NCBI RefSeq assembly: GCF_011927835.1
Contig: NZ_JAATJH010000001.1
Span: 186,001 to 250,000 of the forward strand
From: Neolewinella antarctica
Lineage (GTDB): Bacteria; Bacteroidota; Bacteroidia; Chitinophagales; Saprospiraceae
Length of the DNA stretch: 64,000 nt
Direction of reading: 5' to 3'
Shown: positions 53,633-61,948 of the stretch, piece after piece
Layout of the letters: each line of letters begins with the position of its first letter
How positions within the stretch are numbered: position 1 is the stretch's first letter
Made by a program: the position numbers and the translations under genes
The notes under the pieces: generated by a model
The model's input: only the letters and a program-made list of their open reading frames with translations
What the model was told of the DNA's origin: nothing
Databases searched by the model: none

Positions 53633-54607
53633 TCAGTCAATTCCTTCGTAGACTTCTCGCCACGTTCGCCCCGACTGTTGTAGCAAAGCACCGAGGCGTT
53701 TCTCGTTTTCGTCAATTGCGTTGGCAAATCCCGCCATTTCGGGAACCCGTGACGTCCACTTGTGCCGCAACCTCAGTAAGTCTTCATTGCCGGTCAGTTG
53801 TTGTTCCGACATCCGGGCTATTTCCAGGAACCGCCCGCGGACACGATCGATACGCTCCAGGTGCGCCGTGACTTCCTCATTATCCCGGTAAGTGATGCGC
53901 ATCGCTGCCGTGGCTTCGTGAAAAGAGGCTAACTGAGCCGCCGCGGAAAAAGCTTCCTTGTCGGAAAGGAAGTAGTGAACGATGGGGTAGCAGATGTGGT
54001 AACTCGAATGGGTGTTGATTAGCGTCACGATGTTGTCGACGCGGTCGGTGAATAGCTTGGCGTCGGGGGTGGTCGTAAAATAGTCGTAGAGCTCCAGCGG
54101 CGTGTTACCCATGCTGGAGATAAAGGCGGCCAGGTTCTTCTTGTTGTTGGCCGCGCCCATCACGTTGATGATGTAGGTAATGGCGGTCGTGAGGACAAAA
54201 AAACCAAGGATCGCGTACGTGATGGTGCAGTAGCGACTAAAGTTATCGCCCGGCACGTAGTCACCCGTGCCCAGCGTGGATAGCACGTAACCGGTAAAGT
54301 AGATTCGCTCGGGAAAGTTAGCGGCTTCCTTCGTGGTGGAGTTAATCACCATTTCATCAAAACCGGAAAAGAGCAGCAATCCGCCGATGAAGAACAAAAT
54401 AATCCAGGCCAGCAGGGTCGAGATCAATTGGATGGCGCCGATCCAGCGCCGACCATTATCGCTGCGGGGCTGGTACAAATTAGCTATCCACGCATTGACG
54501 TTGGTGGATATGCTTGCGGCTCCGTTACCAGACAGCGTGGTGAACAGAAAATCGAAGAGTACGCTTCCAATCAGGAGGAAGCCGGTAAATGTCAAAATCC
54601 AGTCCAT
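53633..54607 (-). CDS. Two-TM potassium channel family protein
   Basis: This is a 324-aa ion channel protein (Ion_trans_2 type). Hydrophobic segments lie at about residues 4-24, 60-82 and 125-150. The pore loop is FTGYVLSTLGTGDYVPGDNF, where the canonical TVGYGD filter is replaced by TLGTGD. A long soluble C-terminal domain (~170 residues), helical and without an obvious RCK nucleotide-binding motif, follows. The start ATG 54607 follows a -7-like box. Selectivity for K+ is inferred from the fold and not proved by this filter. Confidence 0.82.
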   Translation of the reverse strand: MDWILTFTGFLLIGSVLFDFLFTTLSGNGAASISTNVNAWIANLYQPRSDNGRRWIGAIQLISTLLAWIILFFIGGLLLFSGFDEMVINSTTKEAANFPERIYFTGYVLSTLGTGDYVPGDNFSRYCTITYAILGFFVLTTAITYIINVMGAANNKKNLAAFISSMGNTPLELYDYFTTTPDAKLFTDRVDNIVTLINTHSSYHICYPIVHYFLSDKEAFSAAAQLASFHEATAAMRITYRDNEEVTAHLERIDRVRGRFLEIARMSEQQLTGNEDLLRLRHKWTSRVPEMAGFANAIDENEKRLGALLQQSGRTWREVYEGID

Positions 54608-54641
54608 TAGTCACGTTGATTCCATCAAAAATGATGGGGCG

Positions 54642-54649
54642 CAAAGATG
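54642..54649 (-). promoter_or_regulatory. Probable -7 box of the channel gene
   Basis: CATCTTTG on the minus strand, one base from TAnnTTTG. A second AATCTTTG lies 9 bp upstream. Confidence 0.4.
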
Positions 54650-54704
54650 GCAAAGATTTTGTCGCCCTGGGTCCGGGCCCGGTCCAGTATTCCAGCTACC
54701 GTTA

Positions 54705-55391
54705 CTACCACCGCAGTCGCCGACCGAACGGGCGCCGGTATTTCCACTTCCGTAAGCGACCGTCGGGCAGTACGAAGTCAGCGTAGAGACCATATGTGTA
54801 CGTCTCCTTGCGGGGCCCCTCGTTGATGTCGCTGTCGATCCGGAAAAAAGCTTGCAGGGCGAACTGAGCGGTCACGGCCCAGTCGAGCCCGGCCGTGTAC
54901 CGATTGCGGCTCCACTCGTTGCGGCGGTCGAAGCGGTAACGGCTCTCGTAGTCCACCACCACCTTGAAGGATTCAGTGAGGTTAGCCGACAACCCCAACC
55001 GTTGCCGTACCGCGACTTGCTGGCCACTACCGTCCGCCCCGATGGGAAAATCTTTTTGAAAGCGCGTTCGGGTGGAGAATTTGAATGGCCCGGGAAGGTC
55101 GCGCGCGTAGTTGAGGTCGGTAAACAACCTAAATTCCTGCCCGCCGCCCCGCTCGATCTCGTAGCGGCCGGCCACGGTTACGTCGATGGCTTCCCACACC
55201 TGGTAATTCCCGCCTACCATCAGGTAATAAGTGCCTTCCGCGGCCTGGTTGGCGTTGCGTCGGTATTCCGCGGCGAGGTCGTACCCCCAGTTTTCCGTGA
55301 CTTCGTGCTCAAAGTCCACCCCGTGCCAAATCTCGGACTGCGAGAAGAGGTGGAGCGGTAAGGTGAGCAAGGTTAGGAATAAGAATTTCAT
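54705..55391 (-). CDS. DUF2490 outer-membrane beta-barrel protein
   Basis: This is a 228-aa exported protein of the DUF2490 family. The signal peptide (MKFLFLTLLTLPLHLFSQ) is followed by alternating beta-strands with SEIWHGVDFEHEVTENWGYD at the N-terminus, RQRLGLSANLTESFKVVVDY in the middle and a very basic C-terminal tail (RKWKYRRPFGRRLRW). The family is thought to form small barrels; its substrate is unknown. The DUF2520 gene lies 24 nt upstream on the same strand, so the two may be co-transcribed. Confidence 0.85.
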   Translation of the reverse strand: MKFLFLTLLTLPLHLFSQSEIWHGVDFEHEVTENWGYDLAAEYRRNANQAAEGTYYLMVGGNYQVWEAIDVTVAGRYEIERGGGQEFRLFTDLNYARDLPGPFKFSTRTRFQKDFPIGADGSGQQVAVRQRLGLSANLTESFKVVVDYESRYRFDRRNEWSRNRYTAGLDWAVTAQFALQAFFRIDSDINEGPRKETYTYGLYADFVLPDGRLRKWKYRRPFGRRLRW

Positions 55392-55415
55392 GCGAGCGGA
55401 CGAGTACGGAATGAG

Positions 55416-56183
55416 TCAATTCGCAAGCCCTTCCTGAATCAAGTGACTCAGTAAGCGGTAGAGCCGCGCAAATTCCGGGTGGCCGTTGAGCAGCTTGAGG
55501 TGCTTTTCCATGGTTACTTTATCCTTGCGGGCCGCCGCGCCCGTTTGAAAAAGGCGGGGTTCGTCCCCTTTCTGTCGGTTCGCCGTGTTGCGGATGATTG
55601 GTAACAAGGTACTAAATGGAATGCCCTTTTCGGCGCACAGCTCGTAGCTGATCTGGTACAGCCAGGTCACAAAGTTATTGCTGAATACCGCCGCTAAGTG
55701 AAGTTGGCCACGTTGCTGACTGTTAAGCGGGTAGGTGGTCCAGCTTAAGTCTTCGACTACGCTCTGGACTAAAGCCAGCGTCTCCGGGTTCGAGCCCTGG
55801 TAGGCGATTGGCATGTCGCGCCAGGTGGTGGGGCGCTGACCCTTCAGCATGCTCCGGATGGGCCACATCACACCCCGGTTCGTAAACTGGGCGTCGATCT
55901 TTTTCATGCCCGTTGCGCCACTCAGGTGGACGACTGGCGTAGTTAACGGTAGCAGTGTGGTGAGCAGGTTGGAGACCGCCGGTATTTCACCGTCGGGGAC
56001 GGCCAGCAGGACCAGCGTCGGCCGTAACTGGGTCAGGTATTCGTAGCGTTCCAGCTCCACCGGCCACTCGAATTCCGGGTCGGGGTGCCGGCTCACGACG
56101 ACCACTTCGTGCTTCAGACGTTTGAGCGCCGGGACGAGGTGCCACGCCAAATTACCGTTACCAACAACCACTATTTTCTGCAT
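55416..56183 (-). CDS. DUF2520 / Rossmann-like oxidoreductase
   Basis: This is a 255-aa cytosolic protein. An N-terminal NAD(P)-binding fold (KIVVVGNGNLAWHLVPAL) resembles P5C reductase-type enzymes, and the DUF2520 domain follows with HLAAVFSNNFVTWLYQIS. The phrase VVHLSGATGMKKIDAQF lies between. The reaction of the family is not established. The start is ATG 56183; a TTG at 56192 lies inside the promoter box and is rejected. Its promoter spacer contains repeat R copy 15. Confidence 0.85.
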   Translation of the reverse strand: MQKIVVVGNGNLAWHLVPALKRLKHEVVVVSRHPDPEFEWPVELERYEYLTQLRPTLVLLAVPDGEIPAVSNLLTTLLPLTTPVVHLSGATGMKKIDAQFTNRGVMWPIRSMLKGQRPTTWRDMPIAYQGSNPETLALVQSVVEDLSWTTYPLNSQQRGQLHLAAVFSNNFVTWLYQISYELCAEKGIPFSTLLPIIRNTANRQKGDEPRLFQTGAAARKDKVTMEKHLKLLNGHPEFARLYRLLSHLIQEGLAN

Positions 56184-56189
56184 CGGACG

Positions 56190-56197
56190 CAAATGTA
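56190..56197 (-). promoter_or_regulatory. -7 box of DUF2520, leaderless arrangement
   Basis: TACATTTG on the minus strand ends 6 nt before ATG 56183. TTG lies 20 nt upstream, and the repeat R copy fills that spacer. Confidence 0.6.
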
Positions 56198-56201
56198 CTT
56201 G

Positions 56202-56218
56202 GGCGCGGTCGCGGGTGC
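56202..56218 (-). repeat. Dispersed repeat R, copy 15 (A form, in promoter)
   Basis: Reverse complement GCACCCGCGACCGCGCC, placed between the -33-like TTG and the -7 box of the DUF2520 gene. Confidence 0.9.
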
Positions 56219-56280
56219 AAGGTTATGGGGCAAAGGCGCAAAGATTTTACCTACGTGACTTTATCGGGTCCGCGCAAAAC

Positions 56281-56362
56281 TAAAGGTTGAGGGCATACTG
56301 TCCGAAAGTAATGGCGACAATGCTTCCGCACGAGGGTTCGGGCAGGATGCCCTCAACCTTTA
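56281..56362. repeat. 82-bp near-perfect inverted repeat before selD
   Basis: TAAAGGTTGAGGGCAT (56281-56296) pairs perfectly with ATGCCCTCAACCTTTA (56347-56362). After one A-G mismatch, CTGTCCGAA pairs with TTCGGGCAG (one G-U). The stem is 25 bp with a 30-nt loop. The ends read TA, as a mariner-type target duplication would. It may be a hairpin RNA, a tiny MITE or a regulatory site. Confidence 0.75.
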
Positions 56363-56423
56363 CGTGGGCCACTTGTCGCTCTGATACATAACTTGCCCCA
56401 AACCAGAAAAGCCAAGCCCAACC

Positions 56424-57458
56424 ATGTCGATCAAACTAACCGAATACTCCCACGGCGCCGGCTGCGGCTGTAAAATTGCCCCCGCCGTGCTCGACCGGAT
56501 CCTCGCCCAGACTGCAGCAGGACCGGCGTGTCCGGACCTCCTCGTCGGTAACGTACAGCGCGACGACGCCGCCGTGTTCGACCTCGGCGACGGGACGGCC
56601 ATCATTTCCACCACCGACTTTTTCATGCCCATCGTCGATGATCCGCTCACGTTCGGCAAAATTGCCGCCACCAACGCCATCAGCGACGTCTACGCCATGG
56701 GCGGCACGCCAATGATGGCCATCGCGATCCTGGGGTGGCCGATCAACGAATTGTCGCCCGAAGTGGCCGGCCGGGTCGTCGAAGGCGGGCGGCAGGCTTG
56801 CGAAGCGGCGGGCATTCCGCTGGCCGGTGGCCACAGCATCGACAGTCCGGAACCGATCTTCGGGCTGGCGGTAACCGGGCGGGTACAAACTAAATTCTTA
56901 AAGAAAAACGGTGGCGCGCACGTCAGCGACCAGTTATTTTTGACCAAGCCACTGGGCGTCGGTATTCTGAGCACCGCGCAAAAGCAAAAGAAGCTTAAAC
57001 CCGAGCACGCTCACCTGGCCGTCGAGCAGATGACGCAGCTTAACGTGGTCGGGCAGCACATTGGTCCGGTCGACTACGTCCACGCCATGACGGACGTGAC
57101 TGGCTTCGGCCTCCTCGGCCACCTCACCGAGATGTGTAAGGCCAGTAACACCCGGGCGGTTATCCGGATGCGGGACGTGCCGCTGATCGACGCCGCCATC
57201 CTCGATCACTATCTGGACGCAGGCTGCGTCCCCGGTGGGACGAAGCGTAATCTAGCGAGCTACGGCCACGGCGTCGCGGCCAGCAACGACCGCGAGCGGT
57301 ACCTGCTCGCCGACCCCCAGACCAGTGGCGGGCTTTTGTGCGCGGTTGCGCCGGATCACGTGGACGACTTCAAGGCCTTGTGCAAATCTCACGGTCACGT
57401 GCTCGAGGCTTTTGGTGAGATGGTAAGGGAAGGTGCGGACCTGATCTCGGTGGTCTGA
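56424..57458 (+). CDS. selD: Selenide, water dikinase
   Basis: SelD makes selenophosphate from selenide and ATP. The catalytic Cys and Lys lie in [13 protein letters not shown] (Cys14 and Lys17, equivalent to Cys17 and Lys20 of E. coli), with Cys rather than selenocysteine. Other motifs are [26 protein letters not shown] and [13 protein letters not shown]-like [12 protein letters not shown]. The length of 344 aa is normal. The start is ATG 56424. No selA, selB, mnmH (selU) or selC lies in the window, so its use (Sec, selenouridine or Se-cofactor) is open. A weak -7 like TAACTTGC lies ~30 bp upstream, just beyond the large hairpin. Confidence 0.95.
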   Translation: MSIKLTEYSHGAGCGCKIAPAVLDRILAQTAAGPACPDLLVGNVQRDDAAVFDLGDGTAIISTTDFFMPIVDDPLTFGKIAATNAISDVYAMGGTPMMAIAILGWPINELSPEVAGRVVEGGRQACEAAGIPLAGGHSIDSPEPIFGLAVTGRVQTKFLKKNGGAHVSDQLFLTKPLGVGILSTAQKQKKLKPEHAHLAVEQMTQLNVVGQHIGPVDYVHAMTDVTGFGLLGHLTEMCKASNTRAVIRMRDVPLIDAAILDHYLDAGCVPGGTKRNLASYGHGVAASNDRERYLLADPQTSGGLLCAVAPDHVDDFKALCKSHGHVLEAFGEMVREGADLISVV

Positions 57459-57578
57459 TCTTCCGGGGCTGGTTTTGTAGCCGGGCCGAACCAATCCTAA
57501 CAAAATGTATTAACGTAACGGGCCGTGCGCAGCCAGCGTGTCGCCTCTTCCTCTACCATTCAGCTACCCACCTTCCCC

Positions 57579-59186
57579 ATGACTCAAGTATTCCAACTCA
57601 GCAACCTGCCTACGGGCCACACCCACCAACTCGACCACGGAGAATTCAAAGTGCTCCTGACCAACGTCGGCGGCGAGGTGTACGCCGTAGAATCCAAGTG
57701 CTCTCACTACGCCCTGCCGCTGGAAAACGCCGCACTGTGCGAGCACCGCCTGCGTTGCCCGTTCCACCACGCCTGTTTCGACGTTCGCACCGGGGCTCAG
57801 CTAGAAGCACCCGGTCTCGACGGCATCGCAACGTTTAAAGTAGAAGTCCGGGACGGAGACATTTTCGTAGCCGACCAACCAAACCCCGCTCCTTCCCTAG
57901 ACACGGCATCCCGACAAAGTACGGGACTAGGTAGTGGCCAGCCCGCGACCGCGACCGCGCCCGCCGAAAAAACGACCGAGCACTTCACCTACGCCATCGT
58001 CGGGGGTGGCATTGCCGCGGCCAACGCCGTCTACGGAATCCGCGAGCACGACCGGGAGGGTAGCATCGTGATGATCACCAGCGAAGACTTGCCGCCCTAC
58101 GACCGCACGAAAGTGAGCAAGGCACTGCTGAGTGGCGACGCCAACGTCCCCGACTTACCCCTGCACGGAGAAGCTTTTTACGAAAAGCACGGCGTGACGC
58201 TCCTGGAAAAAACAACGGCGGAAACGGTTAACGTGCACGACAAAACGATCAAAATTGCTGACCGGACCATTAGCTACGACAAAGTATTACTGGCCACCGG
58301 CGCCAAACCCCGCAAGCTCGATATCCCCGGCGCAAAGCTTGGCAATACCTACACCATTCGCGATGCGCGGGATGGACGCCGAATCCGTGAGCAGGTCAAA
58401 AAGGGTACCCGCGTGGTCGTCATCGGTGGCTCGTTCATCGGGCTGGAAACCGCGATGAGCCTCGGTAAGAAGGGCGGTAAAATCACCGTCATTAGCCCCG
58501 AAGAAGTGTTGTTCGAAAAAGTATTTGGCGAGCAGGTCGGCAAGTACGTACAGGCACTCCACGAAGAGAAGGGCGTAACCTTTGAGTTGGGCACCAAAGC
58601 AACCGAGCTCCAGGGCAAGGGGAGCGTGAACGCCGTCATCTTGGATAACGGTAAACGCATCAAGACGGACATCGTGGTGGTGGGCATCGGCGTAATTCCG
58701 GCAACCAGCTACCTCGAAGGTCTGGCGTCGAACGACGACGGGGGCATCTCCGTAGACAATCACCTGGCCGCCAACACCGGCGGCGCGTGGGTCGCTGGCG
58801 ACATCGCTCAGTACCCCGGCCGCAACGGGGCCGTCCGCATCGAGCACTGGAAGGTGGCCGCCCAGCAGGGTAGGGTAGCGGGCAGAAACATGGCCGGGCA
58901 CGCCGAGCCGTACACTGCTTTACCTTTCTTTTGGAGTAACCAGCAGGGCACGAATTTCCGGTATGTAGGGCACGCGGAAAAGTTTGACGAGATTATCTTT
59001 GACGGCACGCCCGGCGAGGGACCGTTTCTGGCGTACTATTTGAACGGTGGTGAACTGCTGGCGGTACTCGGGGTCAAGCGCGATGCCGACCTGGCCATCA
59101 TCGGCGAGGCCATGGAAGCCGGTTCACTGCCTCCGAATGATCAATTGGTCGGATTTACGTGGCCTGAATTGCTGACCACGGCATAA
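57579..59186 (+). CDS. Rieske-type ferredoxin/FAD reductase fusion (AIFM3-like)
   Basis: This is a 535-aa cytosolic flavoprotein. The N-terminal Rieske [2Fe-2S] domain carries CxH (Cys41, His43) and CxxH (Cys60, His63). A low-complexity linker (~residues 104-135, SGQPATATAPAEKT) follows, encoded partly by repeat R copy 16. The pyridine nucleotide-disulfide reductase core has YAIVGGGIAAANAVYGI, VVVIGGSFIGLETAM and AWVAGDIAQYP, and a reductase C-terminal domain closes it. The architecture matches apoptosis-inducing-factor-like (AIFM3) and ferredoxin reductases of oxygenase systems. The start is ATG 57579. It follows selD by 120 bp. The electron partner is unknown. Confidence 0.9.
   Translation: MTQVFQLSNLPTGHTHQLDHGEFKVLLTNVGGEVYAVESKCSHYALPLENAALCEHRLRCPFHHACFDVRTGAQLEAPGLDGIATFKVEVRDGDIFVADQPNPAPSLDTASRQSTGLGSGQPATATAPAEKTTEHFTYAIVGGGIAAANAVYGIREHDREGSIVMITSEDLPPYDRTKVSKALLSGDANVPDLPLHGEAFYEKHGVTLLEKTTAETVNVHDKTIKIADRTISYDKVLLATGAKPRKLDIPGAKLGNTYTIRDARDGRRIREQVKKGTRVVVIGGSFIGLETAMSLGKKGGKITVISPEEVLFEKVFGEQVGKYVQALHEEKGVTFELGTKATELQGKGSVNAVILDNGKRIKTDIVVVGIGVIPATSYLEGLASNDDGGISVDNHLAANTGGAWVAGDIAQYPGRNGAVRIEHWKVAAQQGRVAGRNMAGHAEPYTALPFFWSNQQGTNFRYVGHAEKFDEIIFDGTPGEGPFLAYYLNGGELLAVLGVKRDADLAIIGEAMEAGSLPPNDQLVGFTWPELLTTA
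57943..57961 (+). repeat. Dispersed repeat R, copy 16 (expanded, in CDS)
   Basis: The core is extended to three CCGCGA-type units instead of two. It lies in the linker between the Rieske and FAD domains, read as PATATAP. Confidence 0.8.
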
Positions 59187-59310
59187 GCGCTTTCGGGACG
59201 GCGAACGTCCCATTCACGAGGAACTAAACGGCTCGTCGCCGGGTTAGTATTCTCTTACTGCCGGCGGCTGCCGTCCGTCGGCAAGCAACTACCGAATCAC
59301 CAACTGGAGC

Positions 59311-61692
59311 ATGATATTACTGCCGCGCGACACCTACGAGAAACTCGAATTCGACAAGATCCTCGAACTGGTAGAAGCAAACTGTAACGGCGAAATTGGT
59401 CGCGCAATCGTGCGCAACCTCGAGCCGAGTACGAAGTTCCGCGAGGTCAGTCGCTGGCTGGACGAAGTAGCTGAGTTCCGCCGGGGGAGTGACGATCGGA
59501 ACATGTTTTCCATCGGCGCCTACGACGACGTGGAAGAGGAGATGAAGATGCTCCGCGTGGAGGGGTACGTACTCAGCGAGTCCGGGCTAGCAAAACTCAA
59601 CGTGTTGCTGTTGCAAGCGAAAGGGATATTTAAGTATTTCGAGAGCAGTAGTCAACGGCAGACGCACCCGACGCTGTACGCCATTCTCCGGGAGGTCGAC
59701 TACCAGCACGAGCTGTCCGCCGCCATTGAGCGGGTGATCGATGCGGACGGGAAGATTCGCTCGGATGCTTCGGAAGAGCTGTCGCGGATTCGCCGCCTGA
59801 TCGGTAGTAAGCAGCGGGAGGTAGAGAAGACTTTCCGGCAGGTCATCGAGAAATATAAGCGCGCCGGTTACCTGTCCGATACCGTAGAAAGTATGCGAAA
59901 CGGCCGCCGGGTGCTGACCGTCCCGTCGGAGAATAAGCGGAAAATTCGGGGCATCATCCACGATGAATCGGCCACGGGAAAAACCGCTTACATCGAGCCG
60001 AACGAAGTTATCGGGATCAATAATGACATCTTCGACTTTCAACAGGAGGAAAAGCGGGAGATCAACCGCATCCTGCGGGATCTCTCCGCTACCCTGCGAC
60101 CGTTCGTCGACAACATCCAGACGTACCAGGACCTGATTGCTTACTTAGACGTAGTGCAGGCTAAGGCTAAGTTGGCTAAGGAGTTGAAGGCGGAGCGGCC
60201 CAAGGTCGACCCCAAACCGAAAATTGGTATTCAGGAAGGGCGCCACCCCACATTATATTTAAAGAATCGCCAGTACGGAAAAAAGACGGTGCCCTTTAGT
60301 TTGCGCCTGTCCGGCAATAGCAGAATCCTGATGCTTTCCGGACCGAACGCCGGTGGTAAGTCGATTACGATGAAAGCCGTGGGGTTGATCCAGTTGATGA
60401 TGCAGTGCGGCATGCTTGTGCCGGTAGACGCGGAATCGGAGATGGGTATCTTCAAAAAAATATTTGCCGACATTGGCGACCAGCAGAGTATCGAGGATGA
60501 TTTGTCTACTTACTCGTCGAGACTGAAGAACGCTAAGGAATTCCTGGCCGCCGCGGACGACTCATCTCTGGTGCTAATCGATGAATTCGGCTCGGGTACC
60601 GACCCAACTTCCGGTGGGGCCATCGCCGAAGGGGTACTAGATGGTCTGAATTACCGCAAAGTATTCGGCCTCATCACTACTCACTATTCGAACCTGAAAA
60701 TATATTCCTACAAGACGAAAGGAATCCTGAACGGCGGTATGCACTTCGACACCGAGTCGCTGGACCCAACGTACGAGCTCAAGATCGGTCGCCCCGGTTC
60801 CAGTTATGCGTTCGAGATTGCGCACAAATCCGGACTGCCCAAGCGCGTCCTCGACTACGCACGCAAGCGTGCCGGTAAAAATGACCGGGCCGTCGATCAG
60901 CTTTTGGTGGACCTCCAGAAGGAGAAAGCTGAATCCGAAGAACTGATCGCCGATTTGGGGCAAAAGCAGAAGACCCTCGATGCCCTGACGCGTACGTACG
61001 AAGAGCTCCACCGCAACATGGAAGTCCGGCGTAAGCGACTAAAGCTCGAAGCAAAGGAGCAGGCGCTGGCCGAAACGGCCAAGTACAACAAGGAGATGGA
61101 GAACCTGATCCGGGAACTGCGAGAGGACAAAAAGATCGAAGAGGCGAAGATCAAGGCTAAGCAGCTACGCGAGAAACGGGAGGTGGTCGGCAAGCAGGTA
61201 ACCGACCTACGGGAAGAAATATACTACGCCCCATCGCTGAAGCCAGAAGAACCGATTAAGGAAGGAGATTACGTACGCCTGAGAACGGGCGGCGCGACGG
61301 GGCAGGTCGAGCGGCTCGACCGCAAGTCCGCTACCGTCATCGTGGGTGGTCTACGCCTGCAAGTGAAGGTCCGTGATCTCGAGCCCGCCCGCGATCAACT
61401 TACCGTGCGCCGCGAAAAGAGCGTCACCAGCAATCTGAGTGCCGCCACGACTTTTTCCAATAAGCTCGACGTGCGCGGGATGCGCTTCGAGGAAGTACTG
61501 GCGACCACCGAAGCCTTCGTCGATAACGCGCTCATGGCCGACGCCGACCAACTGCGCATCGTGCACGGTAAAGGCACTGGAACCCTCCGCCGCGCGGTCC
61601 GCCAGAAGCTAGCCGAGTACAACCATAAATTTAGCGTCAGCCACCCACCGAAAGAAGCGGGTGGGGATGGGGTTACCATCGTAGATTTGTAA
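59311..61692 (+). CDS. mutS2: Endonuclease MutS2
   Basis: MutS2 is a MutS-family ATPase with a C-terminal Smr nuclease domain, linked to suppression of recombination and to ribosome rescue. The Walker A motif is LSGPNAGGKSITMKA (~residue 345), Walker B is LVLIDEFGSGTDP (~420), and the clamp and lever coiled coils lie between 480 and 640. The Smr domain occupies about the last 80 residues (LDVRGMRFEEVLATTEAFVD, LRIVHGKGTGTLRRAV). The length of 793 aa is normal. The start is ATG 59311 (MILLPRDTYEKLEFDKIL). It is monocistronic. Confidence 0.96.
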   Translation: MILLPRDTYEKLEFDKILELVEANCNGEIGRAIVRNLEPSTKFREVSRWLDEVAEFRRGSDDRNMFSIGAYDDVEEEMKMLRVEGYVLSESGLAKLNVLLLQAKGIFKYFESSSQRQTHPTLYAILREVDYQHELSAAIERVIDADGKIRSDASEELSRIRRLIGSKQREVEKTFRQVIEKYKRAGYLSDTVESMRNGRRVLTVPSENKRKIRGIIHDESATGKTAYIEPNEVIGINNDIFDFQQEEKREINRILRDLSATLRPFVDNIQTYQDLIAYLDVVQAKAKLAKELKAERPKVDPKPKIGIQEGRHPTLYLKNRQYGKKTVPFSLRLSGNSRILMLSGPNAGGKSITMKAVGLIQLMMQCGMLVPVDAESEMGIFKKIFADIGDQQSIEDDLSTYSSRLKNAKEFLAAADDSSLVLIDEFGSGTDPTSGGAIAEGVLDGLNYRKVFGLITTHYSNLKIYSYKTKGILNGGMHFDTESLDPTYELKIGRPGSSYAFEIAHKSGLPKRVLDYARKRAGKNDRAVDQLLVDLQKEKAESEELIADLGQKQKTLDALTRTYEELHRNMEVRRKRLKLEAKEQALAETAKYNKEMENLIRELREDKKIEEAKIKAKQLREKREVVGKQVTDLREEIYYAPSLKPEEPIKEGDYVRLRTGGATGQVERLDRKSATVIVGGLRLQVKVRDLEPARDQLTVRREKSVTSNLSAATTFSNKLDVRGMRFEEVLATTEAFVDNALMADADQLRIVHGKGTGTLRRAVRQKLAEYNHKFSVSHPPKEAGGDGVTIVDL

Positions 61693-61860
61693 CCAACCGC
61701 CAGTAGTAGCGCGGCGGCACGCGCGATTGCAATTATTGCGGTGGGCGAAAATATCCCGGAGGGTTAATTTCGCGACCGGACCGGGCGGCGGCCAGGCAGT
61801 TTATTGGTTGAACGTCTACCGCCCTGACGACCCCCTTGGCTTACTACCGCAAACCCAACA

Positions 61861-61868
61861 TACCTTTA
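61861..61868 (+). promoter_or_regulatory. Probable promoter of the PorE-like gene
   Basis: TACCTTTA, one base from TAnnTTTG, with TTG 22 nt upstream (61836-61838). It lies 80 nt before ATG 61949. Confidence 0.5.
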
Positions 61869-61948
61869 AAATTGCACGTTACCCCCAAGCGCACGACCTT
61901 CCGTCCATTCCCGCTACGTGCGCCAGTAACAACTCACACAACCACACT

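Noticed and set aside
55775-55805. tRNA-like T-loop string GGGTTCGAGCCC
   Set aside because: It lies inside the DUF2520 coding frame and no acceptor or anticodon arms surround it.
56281-56362. SECIS element or Sec tRNA before selD
   Set aside because: No UGA codon is read through in selD (Cys at the catalytic site) and the fold lacks a tRNA cloverleaf.
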